A stretch of 64,000 bases of DNA from Isoetes taiwanensis. Lineage: Eukaryota > Streptophyta > Lycopodiopsida > Isoetales > Isoetaceae. The stretch's first letter is position 1; each line of letters starts with the position of its first letter. A model generated the notes under the pieces. It was not told the origin of the DNA. It ran no database searches and worked only from the letters and a program-made list of their open reading frames with translations. Both the position numbers and the translations under genes were made by a program. Below, one piece after another: positions 23,186 through 33,250 of the stretch. Where the stretch lies: the NCBI GenBank assembly GCA_021234155.1, contig JAJEKV010000073.1, positions 840,001-904,000 on the forward strand, in the 5' to 3' direction.

Positions 23186-24163
23186 TTTTTTTTTTTGAAG
23201 AACTGTGTCAGCAATATATTAAAAGAATGGTAATGTTACAAAGCAAGTGAGGAGGAAGGAGAACTGCCCCAAAGAGACAGTGATACCTCGACACTCCACA
23301 ACAACTGCAACTCTACTGCTGTACAAACTGGCCATCACCATCTACCACACCCAAGAAGTCCCGCCAAATGGAAAACTTCCGCTCTACTAATCCCGGGAAC
23401 ACCAAAAAGCTTTGAAATAGCTTGTACACGAGTCGAGGAATCGGAGAGGCTGCGCGGTGCTGAATCCCCCTGAAAGATCCACAACCGCCGCTTCCAAAAC
23501 AACCACACCAACCAAGCCACACCACGGATGCAAGGCTTGCTGCCCGTCTGGCGGCCAAGCACCGGGGATATACATGAAGCGACAATTGTTGGCTATTCAA
23601 TCTCACGAAAGCAGAGCCCCGACCCAATCCGGGGCAACACGCAAGTGAGGGCATAAAACCGGAACAATGCTCCACGGTCTCACGATGAAGGCCACAACAA
23701 AGGGCAAAGAGGGCTCACACCCGGCCTAAACCGACTCACAAGGACATTTACCACGATCTGGTGGTGCACCACACGCCCGAAGCACCCGAACCCGGTGGGG
23801 AAGTGAGCTCCATGTCCCGCGTCAAACCGGCCATCGAGAACCCGGGCTGCAGAGACCACTTGCACGAAGGGGCGAGTGTCATGAATAGCCAACACCGGTA
23901 ACAAGACCGCACAAAACAAGAAGATACAACATCTGGATGAACCTTCCAAACCTGCACCACCACATCACCCTGAGGGACTATAGGTATGTGTAGCGGAATA
24001 CTCCCCGCCACTTGTTCCCAGATAGCCCGGTCACTGTCCTTCAGGCGAAAGCGAGCTCGAAAGAACTCCCACGAAGCTAGCTGACCATCCCAATACCAAT
24101 CCTCCAAGGTGAGCAAGCGGCTTCGCCTCCAGCGGGAACTCAAGCGTCAGAGCATGCGCAAGT
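23186..24163 (-). mobile_element. 5'-truncated LINE nested in LINE-B (LINE-C)
   Basis: A T run at about 23184-23196 is the poly(A) tail of a minus-strand LINE whose body extends to 24163. Minus-strand frames contain DWYWDGQLASWEFFRARFRLKD (about 24100), QIVVNVLVSRFRPGVSPLCPL and ETVEHC words of the zf-RVT region, with frameshifts between them. The flanks GGCATTT at 23179-23185 and GGCATTT at 24164-24170 form a 7-bp target duplication. LINE-B coding resumes exactly after the right copy. It is more GC-rich than its surroundings. Confidence 0.82.
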
Positions 24164-24420
24164 GGCATTTATTCACCTACCGCGTGGTGGTGTTGTTACG
24201 GTGGTGAGAAAAAGATCTCGACGACCTATGAGTGTTCCTATGAAGAACCTCAAAGCCTTTACCATAAGTTGATTTCTAATTTAGTTATTAAGATGTTTGA
24301 TTACCAAGGACAAACATTAAAAACACGCAGAACATTATCAAACATCTTAAGATTATCTTCTCTCTATTACATACATTTCTCTTGTTTATGTTCTTTAAAT
24401 TCACTAAGTATTAACTTTGA
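24164..24420 (+). pseudogene. LINE-B C-terminal tail after the nested LINE
   Basis: If LINE-C and one duplication are ignored, the frame RHRPHIFLG before the insertion runs on into IYSPTAWWCCYGGEKK and stays open for about 80 codons, to near 24420. The continuity supports the nested reading. The function of the tail is unknown. Confidence 0.6.
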
Positions 24421-24922
24421 AGCAAGATGACACACGTAAAATTTCAATGAATGCTGAAAACACTAGAGTCATGCAACAAGGCACTGAAGAAGCTACTGTT
24501 TCTTACTTTTTTGCTTCTGAATAATCTCAAATGACAATAGCATTTCCACATGGATTCCAGCTATTGTTATATTGCTATGGGCATAGCATTGGACCCAAAC
24601 ATATGATCAACTCTCAATGATAACATATGATTGGGGGAAAAAGAAGTGATGGAAGCTCTATGGTGGGTTAGCAAAAAAATATATATACATTAGCTTGGAA
24701 GCCCACGAATTCAAAATGAAAGGAGGTTTTAAATTTCCTTGTATGTAAAAAACATAGTATCAAACAATATTCTGGTTATAAATTGTTGATATCCTTGCAT
24801 AAGATGCTCTAGGATGTCCAAATGTTTCCATATAACGCTCCACTTGTAGAGCTTTTTTTATCATATATGCTTCTATATAATCGATCTCGAGGAGCTGAAT
24901 GTGTAGGAAGAGGCTAAGGATA
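24421..24922. other. AT-rich spacer
   Basis: No gene, long repeat or RNA gene is visible in this interval. Confidence 0.6.
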
Positions 24923-26600
24923 TCAACCTAGCCTCCTCTTATATTGCATGATTGGTATTCCATCCCTCACCCAACACTTAAACTGAAGTAGCTTTGCGTG
25001 GTGTGTCAACTGATCCTTACTATCCAATAAGTATCTCTCGACAAATGATTTCCAATCTGCAACCTCGTCGATCAAGAAGGCCATTGGGTTAGGATCAATG
25101 CAACTCTCAAGCACATCCATTAGTTCAGGGAGATTTATCACATTCTCTCTCTTGAGCTTGGTAGAGAAAGTCCCGAAGAATGCATCTATATCATCATGTA
25201 TATGCCCAACCATCATGAACCCCAACTTCACAATCTTGAACACTCCTACTGCCATGACATTGCCCCAAACATCCATCTATTCTTTGCAATAATTGTCCAA
25301 CTGAACACATAGCTCCTCTGATAGCTGTTTTTTATGTATGGGGAACTCATCCCAAGTCCTCCTTGTTTCTTTCGACACTTTGGATGTGAGCTCCTTTATC
25401 TACCTTTGGTAAGTAAGCGGTTGATCATCCATCAAAGCATCAAAAATGCGGGCTGAGGGAGAATACTTTCTCCCTTCTATAGATCCTCTCTCTAATATTT
25501 CAAGCACTTGAAAATGAATTCAGGTGGAAATTTGGATCATCCCTCCAAAGATCAAGCACAAAATGCCCATAAGTGACAGTGCCATGTCCATGTGTTAAGA
25601 CACCTGCCAAGCTCACTTTCATCTGAAAAGCGTTTTGACAATGCTTGGGCAAAGGATCTAGCTTTGACAAGAAAGTCTTGTGTTGGTCCATCTTGTCATG
25701 GATCAGACACAAATATATGTCTGCCTGCATCTAGAAAAATGTTCTCCATTGCTAATACAGTTGTCTACGTGATATTTGATCTGATTGGTGATCTTCAAAT
25801 TGCTCCACGATTGCCATCCTTTTTTCTATTGCAGTTGATGCAAGTGTATCCTTTAGTTGAATGCAGGTGTTGCACTTTGAGAATGGCATTTGTTGCAAGA
25901 CACACATCTGAAAAGTGAGTTTTCCATAACCCACTGAAAGATGACTGAGAAAGAGGCTGACCACCAGTAGTTTCTAGAATGGAGTTGACCTCCTTAAGGC
26001 ACTCCTTCTATTGTGGCAACACTCTTTGCATCACTCGTACACCATGCTCGTTCACCTTGAACTTATGAGGCATAGATTCGGACACGTATCTCACAAAGCT
26101 TTCGAAGACTGCAATGGCCCTCGATGAGTTTGCTCTAGGTTTCAAAGTCAGTGCATTGCCATAACTAGAATAATCTGTGCCCTCTTCTGACCTGCTCCTA
26201 GTATCTGTAAAATGACGTCTTGCTCAAGCCAAGAATCCATTTTAATGCTCTCATACACACTCAAGCCCTTCAATTGATAGAGTAATATTCCTATGGCATC
26301 ATCATAACGGGAATTTCTACACAAGGAGTAGATCGTATTAATCCTGTCTTTTCGAGCTGTCCAATGTATTGAGACCGTATTTCAACAAGGTCATCCACAC
26401 TATACTGAATTATGCAATCGAGATTGCAACACTCTTGTCCTCTGATTGCTTCTAGGTTTTCTTTGGTTGCTACTATACTCTTTATCCTTTGAAAGGACAT
26501 TTGGTTGCCTTTTATGAAACACATAGCGCTTCTTCCTTGTAATCAATGGATGCTCATCCATCACCAAATCTTCCACATGGCCTAGGTTGGGGCTCAAGGT
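24923..26600 (-). pseudogene. DUF7869-type transposon-related gene, broken
   Basis: The minus-strand product can be followed from right to left. 26291-26597 has RGQECCNLDCIIQYSVDDLVEIR. 25752-25964 has FSKCNTCIQLKD. 25500-25730 has LYLCLIHDKMDQHKT and GVLTHGHG. Then comes QLDNYCKE near 25290, and 24923-25276 has LGFMMVGHIHDDIDAFFG. These words match the family with a DUF7869 domain, where LDN and VGHTHxDID are the conserved acidic motifs and an upstream Cys cluster is usual. These proteins are widespread, repetitive and probably transposase-like, though that role is inferred. At least five frame breaks or stops split the gene. The upstream limit is uncertain. Confidence 0.68.
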
Positions 26601-26991
26601 ATCTTCTTGAGATGGGGCTTCTAGATTCTTCCCATCCTTGTGTGTAATATATCTAATTGGCCATTTTAGCTGAGCTTAAGACTCGAGCAACCCAGAGCAC
26701 ACAATACAGTTACTGGAGGTCCCTTGGGACATGATTGTATCAACTTTGATGAGAAGCTTTTCAATGCCAATACCCAGATGTCATCCCCAAGCCTCTGATC
26801 ATTTACACTATCAAATGGATCCACTGCGGTTATGATGCCTTTTGTCCCGGTGCATGGGTGCACCAATAAGCAATCCATCTTTTTCTATTGGAGCATAGGA
26901 CACTGTTTCACGATTGCTTTGCTCCCTATATAAAATAAGATTCCAAATATTAAACATTTAACATTTACACTAGCATCAAACATTTAACGAT
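26601..26991. other. Boundary region before the chromodomain gypsy element
   Basis: A short minus frame (26666-26878, with LVHPCTGTKGIITAVDPFDS) may be the N-terminal part of the DUF7869-type gene. No LTR is found here, so the gypsy element that follows is truncated at its 5' side. Confidence 0.4.
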
Positions 26992-27114
26992 TTGCAGTTC
27001 AGGCCTCTACACCAACATCTACTTCAATCTATGCAGTATCCTGGGCTCCTGATTCTGTCCTTGTTGTTCCTGTTTTTGCTCCATGCCTTGATTCAGCTCC
27101 ATTCTTGCTCCAGT

Positions 27115-28261
27115 TCCTGTTCCAGTTGCTCCTGCTCTAGTTCTTGCTCCTATTCCTGCTCCTACTCCTGCTCCTGATCTTGCTCCTATTCCTGCTCCTG
27201 TTTTTGTAGAGGTTTCTTCACATCCCCAGTTTCGTATCCCGCAGATTTCACTTCACGAGTTTATTAAATCTGGAAGGCAAGGTCCAAGTTCAGTATACAA
27301 TCCAGGTTCATCCATCGGCTTGCTCTGCACCGGTGAAGTCTGCCCAATGCTCCCAGATAAATATGGTAACTTCTCTGATTTTTTTGACAAAGTCAAGGCC
27401 AACAAGCTTCCAGAGCATCGTTCATATGATTGTCCTATTGATTTGCAGCCCGAGACAATGCTGCCATATGGTCCGATATATAGTTTATCTCCTACTGAGT
27501 TGAAGGTTTTGCGAGATTATATTGAAGAGAATCTAGCCACTGGCTTCATTCGACATTCTCAGTCCCCTGCTGGAGCGCCTATCTTCTTTGTCAAAAAGAA
27601 GGATGAATCTCTGCATTTGGTCATTGATTATCATGGCCTCAATAAAATTATAGTGCCAAATCGGTATTCGCTTCCTCTGATCCCAAAGTTGTTGGAGTAT
27701 GGAAGCAGAATTTGCTTTCATTACTCTGCTGCATGCTTTTACCACTCATTATTTCTTGCTCATGCAGATCCCTCGCGTCCATATGTTGTCGAAACAGATG
27801 CTCCTGATTTTGCTCTTGCTGGTATCCTGTCACAGGAGGGGGATGACTATGAATTGCATCTGATCGCCTATCAGTCGCGGAAGTTTGAGGCTGTCGAAAT
27901 CAACTATGCAATTTATGATAAGGAGCTGTTGGCGATAGTTGATTATTTCGAGGAGTGGAGGCGTTTCCTGGAGGGATCTCTTCATAAGGTGACAGTCTAT
28001 ACAGATCATCTAATGGAATATTTTCAGTCTGCTCGAGTGCTCAGCCATCGTCAGGCCTGGTGGCATATCCAAGTATTATCCCGCAATGATTTCATGATCA
28101 AGTACCATCCTGGATCCGTCCAAGGAAAGCCTGATGTCTTGTCTCGACGCTCCTACCTTGAGCCCAAGCCAAGTGATCCTGCATTTGATCAGCAATCACA
28201 GGTTATTCTAGGGCCTGATCGGTTCCACCTTATGGCCCTTATTTTGTTCGAGACCTCATGA
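27115..28261 (+). pseudogene. Chromovirus pol fragment: RT fingers fused to RNase H
   Basis: The open frame begins in a Pro/Ala-rich linker encoded by repeated GCTCCTGTTCCT-like units (27060-27200). It then runs through HRSYDCPIDLQPETMLPYGPIY, FIRHSQSPAGAPIFFVKKKD and VIDYHGLNKI to LPLIPKLLE. At that point, where about 170 residues of RT palm with the YxDD site should follow, the frame passes within about 20 residues to RNase H (DPSRPYVVETDAPDFALAG, YDKELLAIV, VTVYTDH, KPDVLSRR). The deletion kept the frame open, so a 313-residue or longer protein without RT activity could still be encoded. The D-E-D residues of RNase H look present. Confidence 0.8.
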
Positions 28262-29257
28262 TACAGCCTTGTTAGAGTCTGTTCGGGCATCTCTGCCATC
28301 TGAACCATTGGCTCAAGATATATTCTCATACCTTGGCTCCACATCATCTTCTCAATAAATGTGATCAGACTATGATCATTTTGAGGTTTGAGATGGACTC
28401 CTGTTCCATGATGGGCCAGATGGAGCTTCTAGGCTTCGAGTTCTCTAGGCTTGTCATGATTCATCTATGGCAAGACACTTTGGGGTAGCCAAGACTCTTG
28501 AACTTATTAGTCGAGAGTATTGGTGGCCTGGGCTTCGTCGCTCTGACGAAGCTTTTATTCGATCCTGTGACACTTGTTGTCGAGCAAAGTTCTGAGGCAC
28601 CTTCCTCATGTCCTTCTTCAGCCCTGCCAGTTCTAGATGGACCTTGAAAGAGTATTTCTGTATACTTTATTCTGGAGCTGCCACTCTCTCGGTGTTATGA
28701 TGCCATCATAGTTGTTGATCGTTTCTCTAAGATGGCTCATTTTATTCCCTACAATAGCACCATCACCAGTGAGGGAACTGCTGATCTTCTTCTTCGTGAA
28801 GTAGTCAGACTTCACGGATTGCCAGATACTATCGTCAGTGATCATGGATTACTAGATACTATCATCAGTTCATCGTCAGTTTTGAAAGTGGATTTTGGAG
28901 TTATTGCATATCGACCGCTCACTGACATCCGGTCATCCAAAAAGTAATGGGCAAGCAGAGTGCACTAATCAGACTCTGGAGCAATATTTAAGGTGCTTTA
29001 TTAGTTATCAGCAGGATGATTGGGTCAATTACCTTCCATTAGCTGAGTTTACCTATAATAACTCGGTACATGCTTCCAATGGCCAGACTTCATTCCTTCT
29101 GAACTCTGGTCAACATCGTCATTGATCCCTCAGTGTCGCTGGCAGTGACTCTATCAATCCTAGTGCCGAGTCTCGACTTGAGAAACTCCAAACTCTTCAA
29201 TTAGATCTTCAGCATCATCTTCACCGAGCACAGGAACGCTATCGGCATTATGCCGAT
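28262..29257 (+). pseudogene. Chromovirus integrase, frameshifted
   Basis: Around 28459-28600 one frame reads MARHFGVAKTLELISREYWW and then SCDTCCRAK, the HHCC zinc-binding region. The catalytic core follows in pieces: [14 protein letters not shown]-like words near 28710, TIVSDHG near 28830, then [17 protein letters not shown] near 28940, which carries the third acidic residue. Short internal duplications (ATTGCCAGATACTATCGTCA and a second similar run) break the core. It cannot be functional. Confidence 0.75.
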
Positions 29258-29716
29258 TTGCATCGGCAGGAAGCTCCTAAATTTCACGTGGGTGACCTTG
29301 TCTGGCTTCTTTGTATGGAGCTCCTTACCTCACGTCCCTGCAACAAGCTTGACTATCGTTGCCTTAGTCCTTACCGGGTCACGGCTCAGATCAACGATGT
29401 GGCATTCCGGCTCAAGCTTCCTCCAATTGTTCGGCTCCATCCAGTATTTCATGTTTCTCTATTGGAGCCCTACACAGTTAATACTTTTCCGGATCACGTT
29501 CCTCCGCCGCCACCACCAGTAGAAATTGATGATCATGAGGAGTTCGAGGTTCAAGAGATTCTGGACTCTAAGTTTCTTCGTCGGCGATTGTATTACTTTG
29601 TCGATTGGGAGGGTTACTCATCAACTGATAGAACCTGGGAGTGTGCCGAGAATCTGACTAATGCTCCCGATAAAATTATGGAGTTTCATCGAGTTACCCG
29701 GATAAGCCAAGTTTGA
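29258..29716 (+). pseudogene. Integrase C-terminus with chromodomain
   Basis: The 152-codon open frame reads KFHVGDLVWLL (8-18), the GPY/F-like LSPYRV (36-41) and HPVFHVSLLEPY (61-72), then a proline linker. A chromodomain follows at about residues 96-145 (EFEVQEILDSKF, YYFVDWEGY, DRTWECAENL). The aromatic residues expected to form the methyl-lysine cage are present. Such chromodomains are known to steer chromovirus integration towards marked chromatin. This part of the element is still open, unlike the integrase core before it. Confidence 0.85.
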
Positions 29717-29767
29717 GTACTCTGGCCCCAGCTCGGAGGCCTTGTCGCTGTCGTAGGAGGGGGATGG

Positions 29768-30282
29768 TGTGACAACTATACGGATATTCGTCCTATACGA
29801 ATATTATATTCGTATGTAGAAAGGATGGTCGACACGGATGCAAAAGGATAGTTGCACAAGACAAGATTTTGAACCTGCAACCTTCTAATTGCAAGTCACA
29901 CACCTTTGCCAAGTGCGCTACCAATATTTGTTGAAGATATTTCCTCACATCTTTTTTATATGCGTGATTGTTTCCAGGAGTTTCTAGAATATTCTAGAAC
30001 CACGCATGCGTGACACCTGGTGTGATCTCATCCATTAGAGTGGCGGGATCCTGACCATTGGCCTAGATATATAAGAAGGCACCTTCTTCTTATCGAACCA
30101 TTCCGGTTCAATGCCAGTCTTGAGCCTTCTAGGCATCTGTCTCATCTTCCTGCTTGCCTTCGGGCCATTGTACTCTTGATTCCTGTTCATATATTAGATG
30201 CTTTGCCGATCTTGGCATATTTCTTCCATATTGCTTGCGTATTTCTCACGTATTTTTCTTGTTTATGCGTAGGTTCATGACA
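29768..30282 (+). repeat. 3' LTR of the chromodomain element
   Basis: It begins TGTGACAACTATACGG after a GGAGGGGGATGG purine tract and ends TTCATGACA. A TATA box (TATATAAG, about 30068-30075) lies inside. The 5' partner is missing, so the right edge rests on the TG...CA ends only. Confidence 0.55.
30068..30075 (+). promoter_or_regulatory. LTR TATA box
   Basis: TATATAAG lies 300 bases into the LTR, the normal place for a U3 promoter. Confidence 0.55.
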
Positions 30283-31026
30283 GATGTGTCCTCCAAGTGA
30301 CCAGCATTCCTTTTACATGTTGTTGGCAAATGCGATTGTGCATTTTCATTTTCCTCAAACTGTTAGAAAGGATGATGCTAAATTTGTTTAAGGCTTTACA
30401 GTTTTGGTGGACGACAGACGTGGGTTGTGAAGAATTATCATCTCATCCTTGCATGTGTTTATTCTTCTCTGGCTTTGTTTTCTTCCTATCTATTAATATT
30501 CTTATTCCAGAAGATATATGCAATCGAAAACTTATGCGTAGGATTATGATTGAACGCCTCTAAATCAGAATCCATGCTAGATGCGGCGCTCTTTACCTCC
30601 TTGGTTGTGACCCGACTACTGTTAGGGGTGCCTTGTGTGTGCCCCCGAGAGCCCGTGTCGAGGGATGCCTCCTCTCGTCCCGAAGAGGATGAGGGGGGTC
30701 GCCTTTGTAGGATAATTCCAAACGGCCGGGGAGATAGATCCTATGCAAACGACTTAAATTAAGACGGGGTACTGTGCGCGGAAGAGTAGCCTTGCCGCTA
30801 CGATCCGTTGAGGTTCGGCCTCTTGTCTTTGCGATTTGTCCTTCTCCGCCCCAGCTATGTCTATGTGGGGAGGGTTACGCCATGGATTGAGATAAATCAT
30901 GAATCTCATTTTAAATACGTAGAGAAATTGGCTTCCCACTCTGTTATTGGTTACTATACTGGTGGCTTCCTTAATTAGAGGGGGTTGATGTGATAGCTTC
31001 CTCAGCATCTCTTACGTCTTGGTCTG
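30283..31026. other. Unassigned region between two gypsy elements
   Basis: Nothing recognisable is encoded. Frames of up to 88 codons are unremarkable. The part from 30605 to 30760 is unusually GC-rich and resembles LTR or leader DNA, but no partner repeat is found in the window. Confidence 0.4.
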
Positions 31027-32576
31027 TGTGACGCTCCTTGAACATATACGGCACTCTGGGCGTATACATACGGGGACTTTCCCCTCCCAAGGCAACCAAC
31101 TCGCCATGAGCAGGGCCCTCCGTCTAACTCGGACCATCTATGAAAGATGCCGGGGTGAAGGACACGGAGGTGTCATTCGGCCCACGCCTTCGATGGGACC
31201 CCTATGTCGCGGAAGCGTGAATACAAGTTAGCATACAACATAATCATATCGTAAATAACCACCACGAAGGGTGGCACATCCATCCAATAGATGATAACAG
31301 AGGGAGTACATTTAATACTAGAGAAAACTCCCCAAACCTAAGGTTCTACGGCTCAGACTCCAGTGAGGTTCGACTGACGGCTAGGTCTCAAGAGATCAGC
31401 ATACCGAGTCTTGGCATGGCGTTGGCTGGCATAGAACATCGGCTAGGGTTGTCCACTCCATCCGCCCCTCCTGTGCACACCTTGCAGATGAGCTGAATCA
31501 AGCTATGCCGTCATTGTAGCCTTCCGGAGATGCAATCCCGAGGCATCACCCTTCGGGACTACTCCGGGTTACATCTCCCCGGTCCGATGAGGCAGGTCAG
31601 GGAGGTGTCCCTTCCCAGAGTCGCAGTGAATCCATGGGTGAGCTAGAGAATGCGTGCCGCATCAGCGAGCCCCGCATCCGTACCCGACTTACTCCCCTAA
31701 TTCTACTTACAGGGTGCTCACACAACTGTACCCAGGGAGTATCAGACCCATACCCGGCCGGGTTCACTGGCCAGCTATCAGGCCTAGCTCACTAAAGGAG
31801 TCCCCGTAGCCTTTTATGCTCAGGCAAGACCCCACCCCACACTTCATCCCTACGGCCCCTTATCTGGTGCTTCAATCATGCCATAGATTCCACAGCTGGA
31901 TCTTGTGCACAGGCCGCATACTGGGAACTAGGGGAACTACTAGGAGCATACTAATGAACATATGTCACAGAGGTCTCTACCCCCCTTTAATCCCTGCTTT
32001 CTGGAAGACTAACATAGATACTACCATAGATACATCCATCCATACATCACAGAGCATAATCCATAATTGAGAACAATTCTAACTATCAAACAAGGGTTAA
32101 ACATAACCAAGGACAAACAAAGAAGACTGACAGAGGCGCTGGCCCTAGAAATGTCAAGCTAATCTATCCATTAACACGAATTCCTGCTGGATCCATTGTC
32201 ATGTGGCATCTCCATCTTCAAGCAATCTGGGCGCTCAGCAGCTCTTCCTCTTGGTTCGATTTGGGGTCAAAATGGGATAGGGATCCAATTTGATGCCCCA
32301 AGTTAGCATTCTCCTACTGGCCAATCGAATTTGGCCAGGTGCCTCCTTCCTAATTAATAAATTATCCTAACTTAATTAGCTTAATTGAGTTAATTAGGTA
32401 ATGATTCCTTAATTATAGGTAATTAACATTTAATTAACCCTTTATTAATTTAGCATAGCTAAATTAATCCTTTTAGGTCAACCCCCTAGGTTAAAATACC
32501 CCATGGTGGCGTATCCTTACTGCGTGACGTGTCAGTATATTTATACGTATACCGTATAAATACGTGGAACGTCACA
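31027..32576 (-). repeat. Putative 3' LTR of the minus-strand gypsy element
   Basis: On the plus strand this block begins TGTGACG and ends CGTCACA, a 7-bp inverted pair of the TG...CA kind. It abuts a polypurine tract on its inner side. At 1,550 bp it is long but within the range of plant gypsy LTRs. No second copy exists in the window, so the outer edge is inferred. Confidence 0.5.
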
Positions 32577-32590
32577 TTCTCCCCCCCTTA
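32577..32590 (-). other. Polypurine tract
   Basis: On the minus strand the sequence reads TAAGGGGGGGAGAA directly before the LTR's TGTGACG. Confidence 0.7.
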
Positions 32591-33250
32591 GAAATAATGC
32601 TGCCCTCAGCATTGGGGTTAGTTAAAGCAAATGATGAACATGTTAATGCAATGAAATATATAATGAGTTATAAATACGAAAGGTAAGGTAATTTCTTATT
32701 CCTGAAGGTAATAGAAATAGAGTTTAAAAACATATAAATGTTTAAGCACCAAGGTGCTTTTTACATGATCATGACAAAAAGAAGTCTCAAGGACCGAAGT
32801 CCAATAACAAACATCGCACTAAGAAGATTCCACTCATGAAAACAACATGAAACTCGAAAACTTGGGCCATCAGCAACCCTCTATACATGGGCAGGTCACG
32901 TACCGCTCACTGGCCTGCACATGTCAATACATCAGTATATATACATATTAATTAAGTATGTTGTGGTTGAAGGGACCACCCCCTATATAAAAATAAAAGA
33001 AAAATCTATCTACTAGGGAACCTATCATTGGTTCGCAATTCATTGCGGCATAAGGAATGGCCAAGTTCCCATTATAGCCGAGGTGAACACGGCCTCAACT
33101 ATATGCTTTCCAAGCAATCCGCGGTCATGCCGACATTGACAATACACCACGTCCTAGAGAACACAAAGGTGATCTCATCATCGGTAACTACTTTTATTTA
33201 CGATGCATCTACCCCCATGCCTAGTGCATGATCCGTGCCGAATGAAGCCT
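32591..33250 (-). other. 3' untranslated region of the gypsy element
   Basis: This interval lies between the chromodomain stop and the polypurine tract. It is AT-rich and has no convincing frame. Confidence 0.5.

Larger units (their letters stand above)
20180..24420 (+). mobile_element. L1-like LINE (LINE-B), interrupted by another LINE
   Basis: A plus-strand ORF2 remnant of the same family as LINE-A. It runs from just upstream of the RT fingers (about 20180) through RT to 22140, then the zf-RVT part at 22930-23185, then a further tail after 24164. A truncated LINE sits at 23186-24163. The stretch at 22170-22930 does not match LINE-A and may be divergence or a separate insertion. The 3' end was not found; 24420 is a guess at where the open tail frame stops. 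Confidence 0.75.
26992..30282 (+). mobile_element. 5'-truncated chromodomain Ty3/gypsy element (chromovirus, Tf1/sushi/Tcn1-like)
   Basis: The element contains an RT start, RNase H, integrase pieces and a C-terminal chromodomain, then a polypurine tract (GGAGGGGGATGG) and a 3' LTR (29768-30282). The 5' LTR, gag, protease and most of the RT palm are missing. RNase H words (YQSRKFEAVEINYAIYDKEL) and the integrase C-terminus (LSPYRV, LPP..RLHPVFHVSLLEPY) resemble Tf1/sushi-type chromoviruses more than the common seed-plant clades. That placement is from memory of family words and needs a tree. Confidence 0.8.

Noticed and set aside
26992-27177. Cys/Ser-rich ORF (CSSSCSSCSCSS)
   Set aside because: Wrong frame of a GCTCCTGTTCCT-like repeat. 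The frame that leads into RT encodes a Pro/Ala-rich linker instead.
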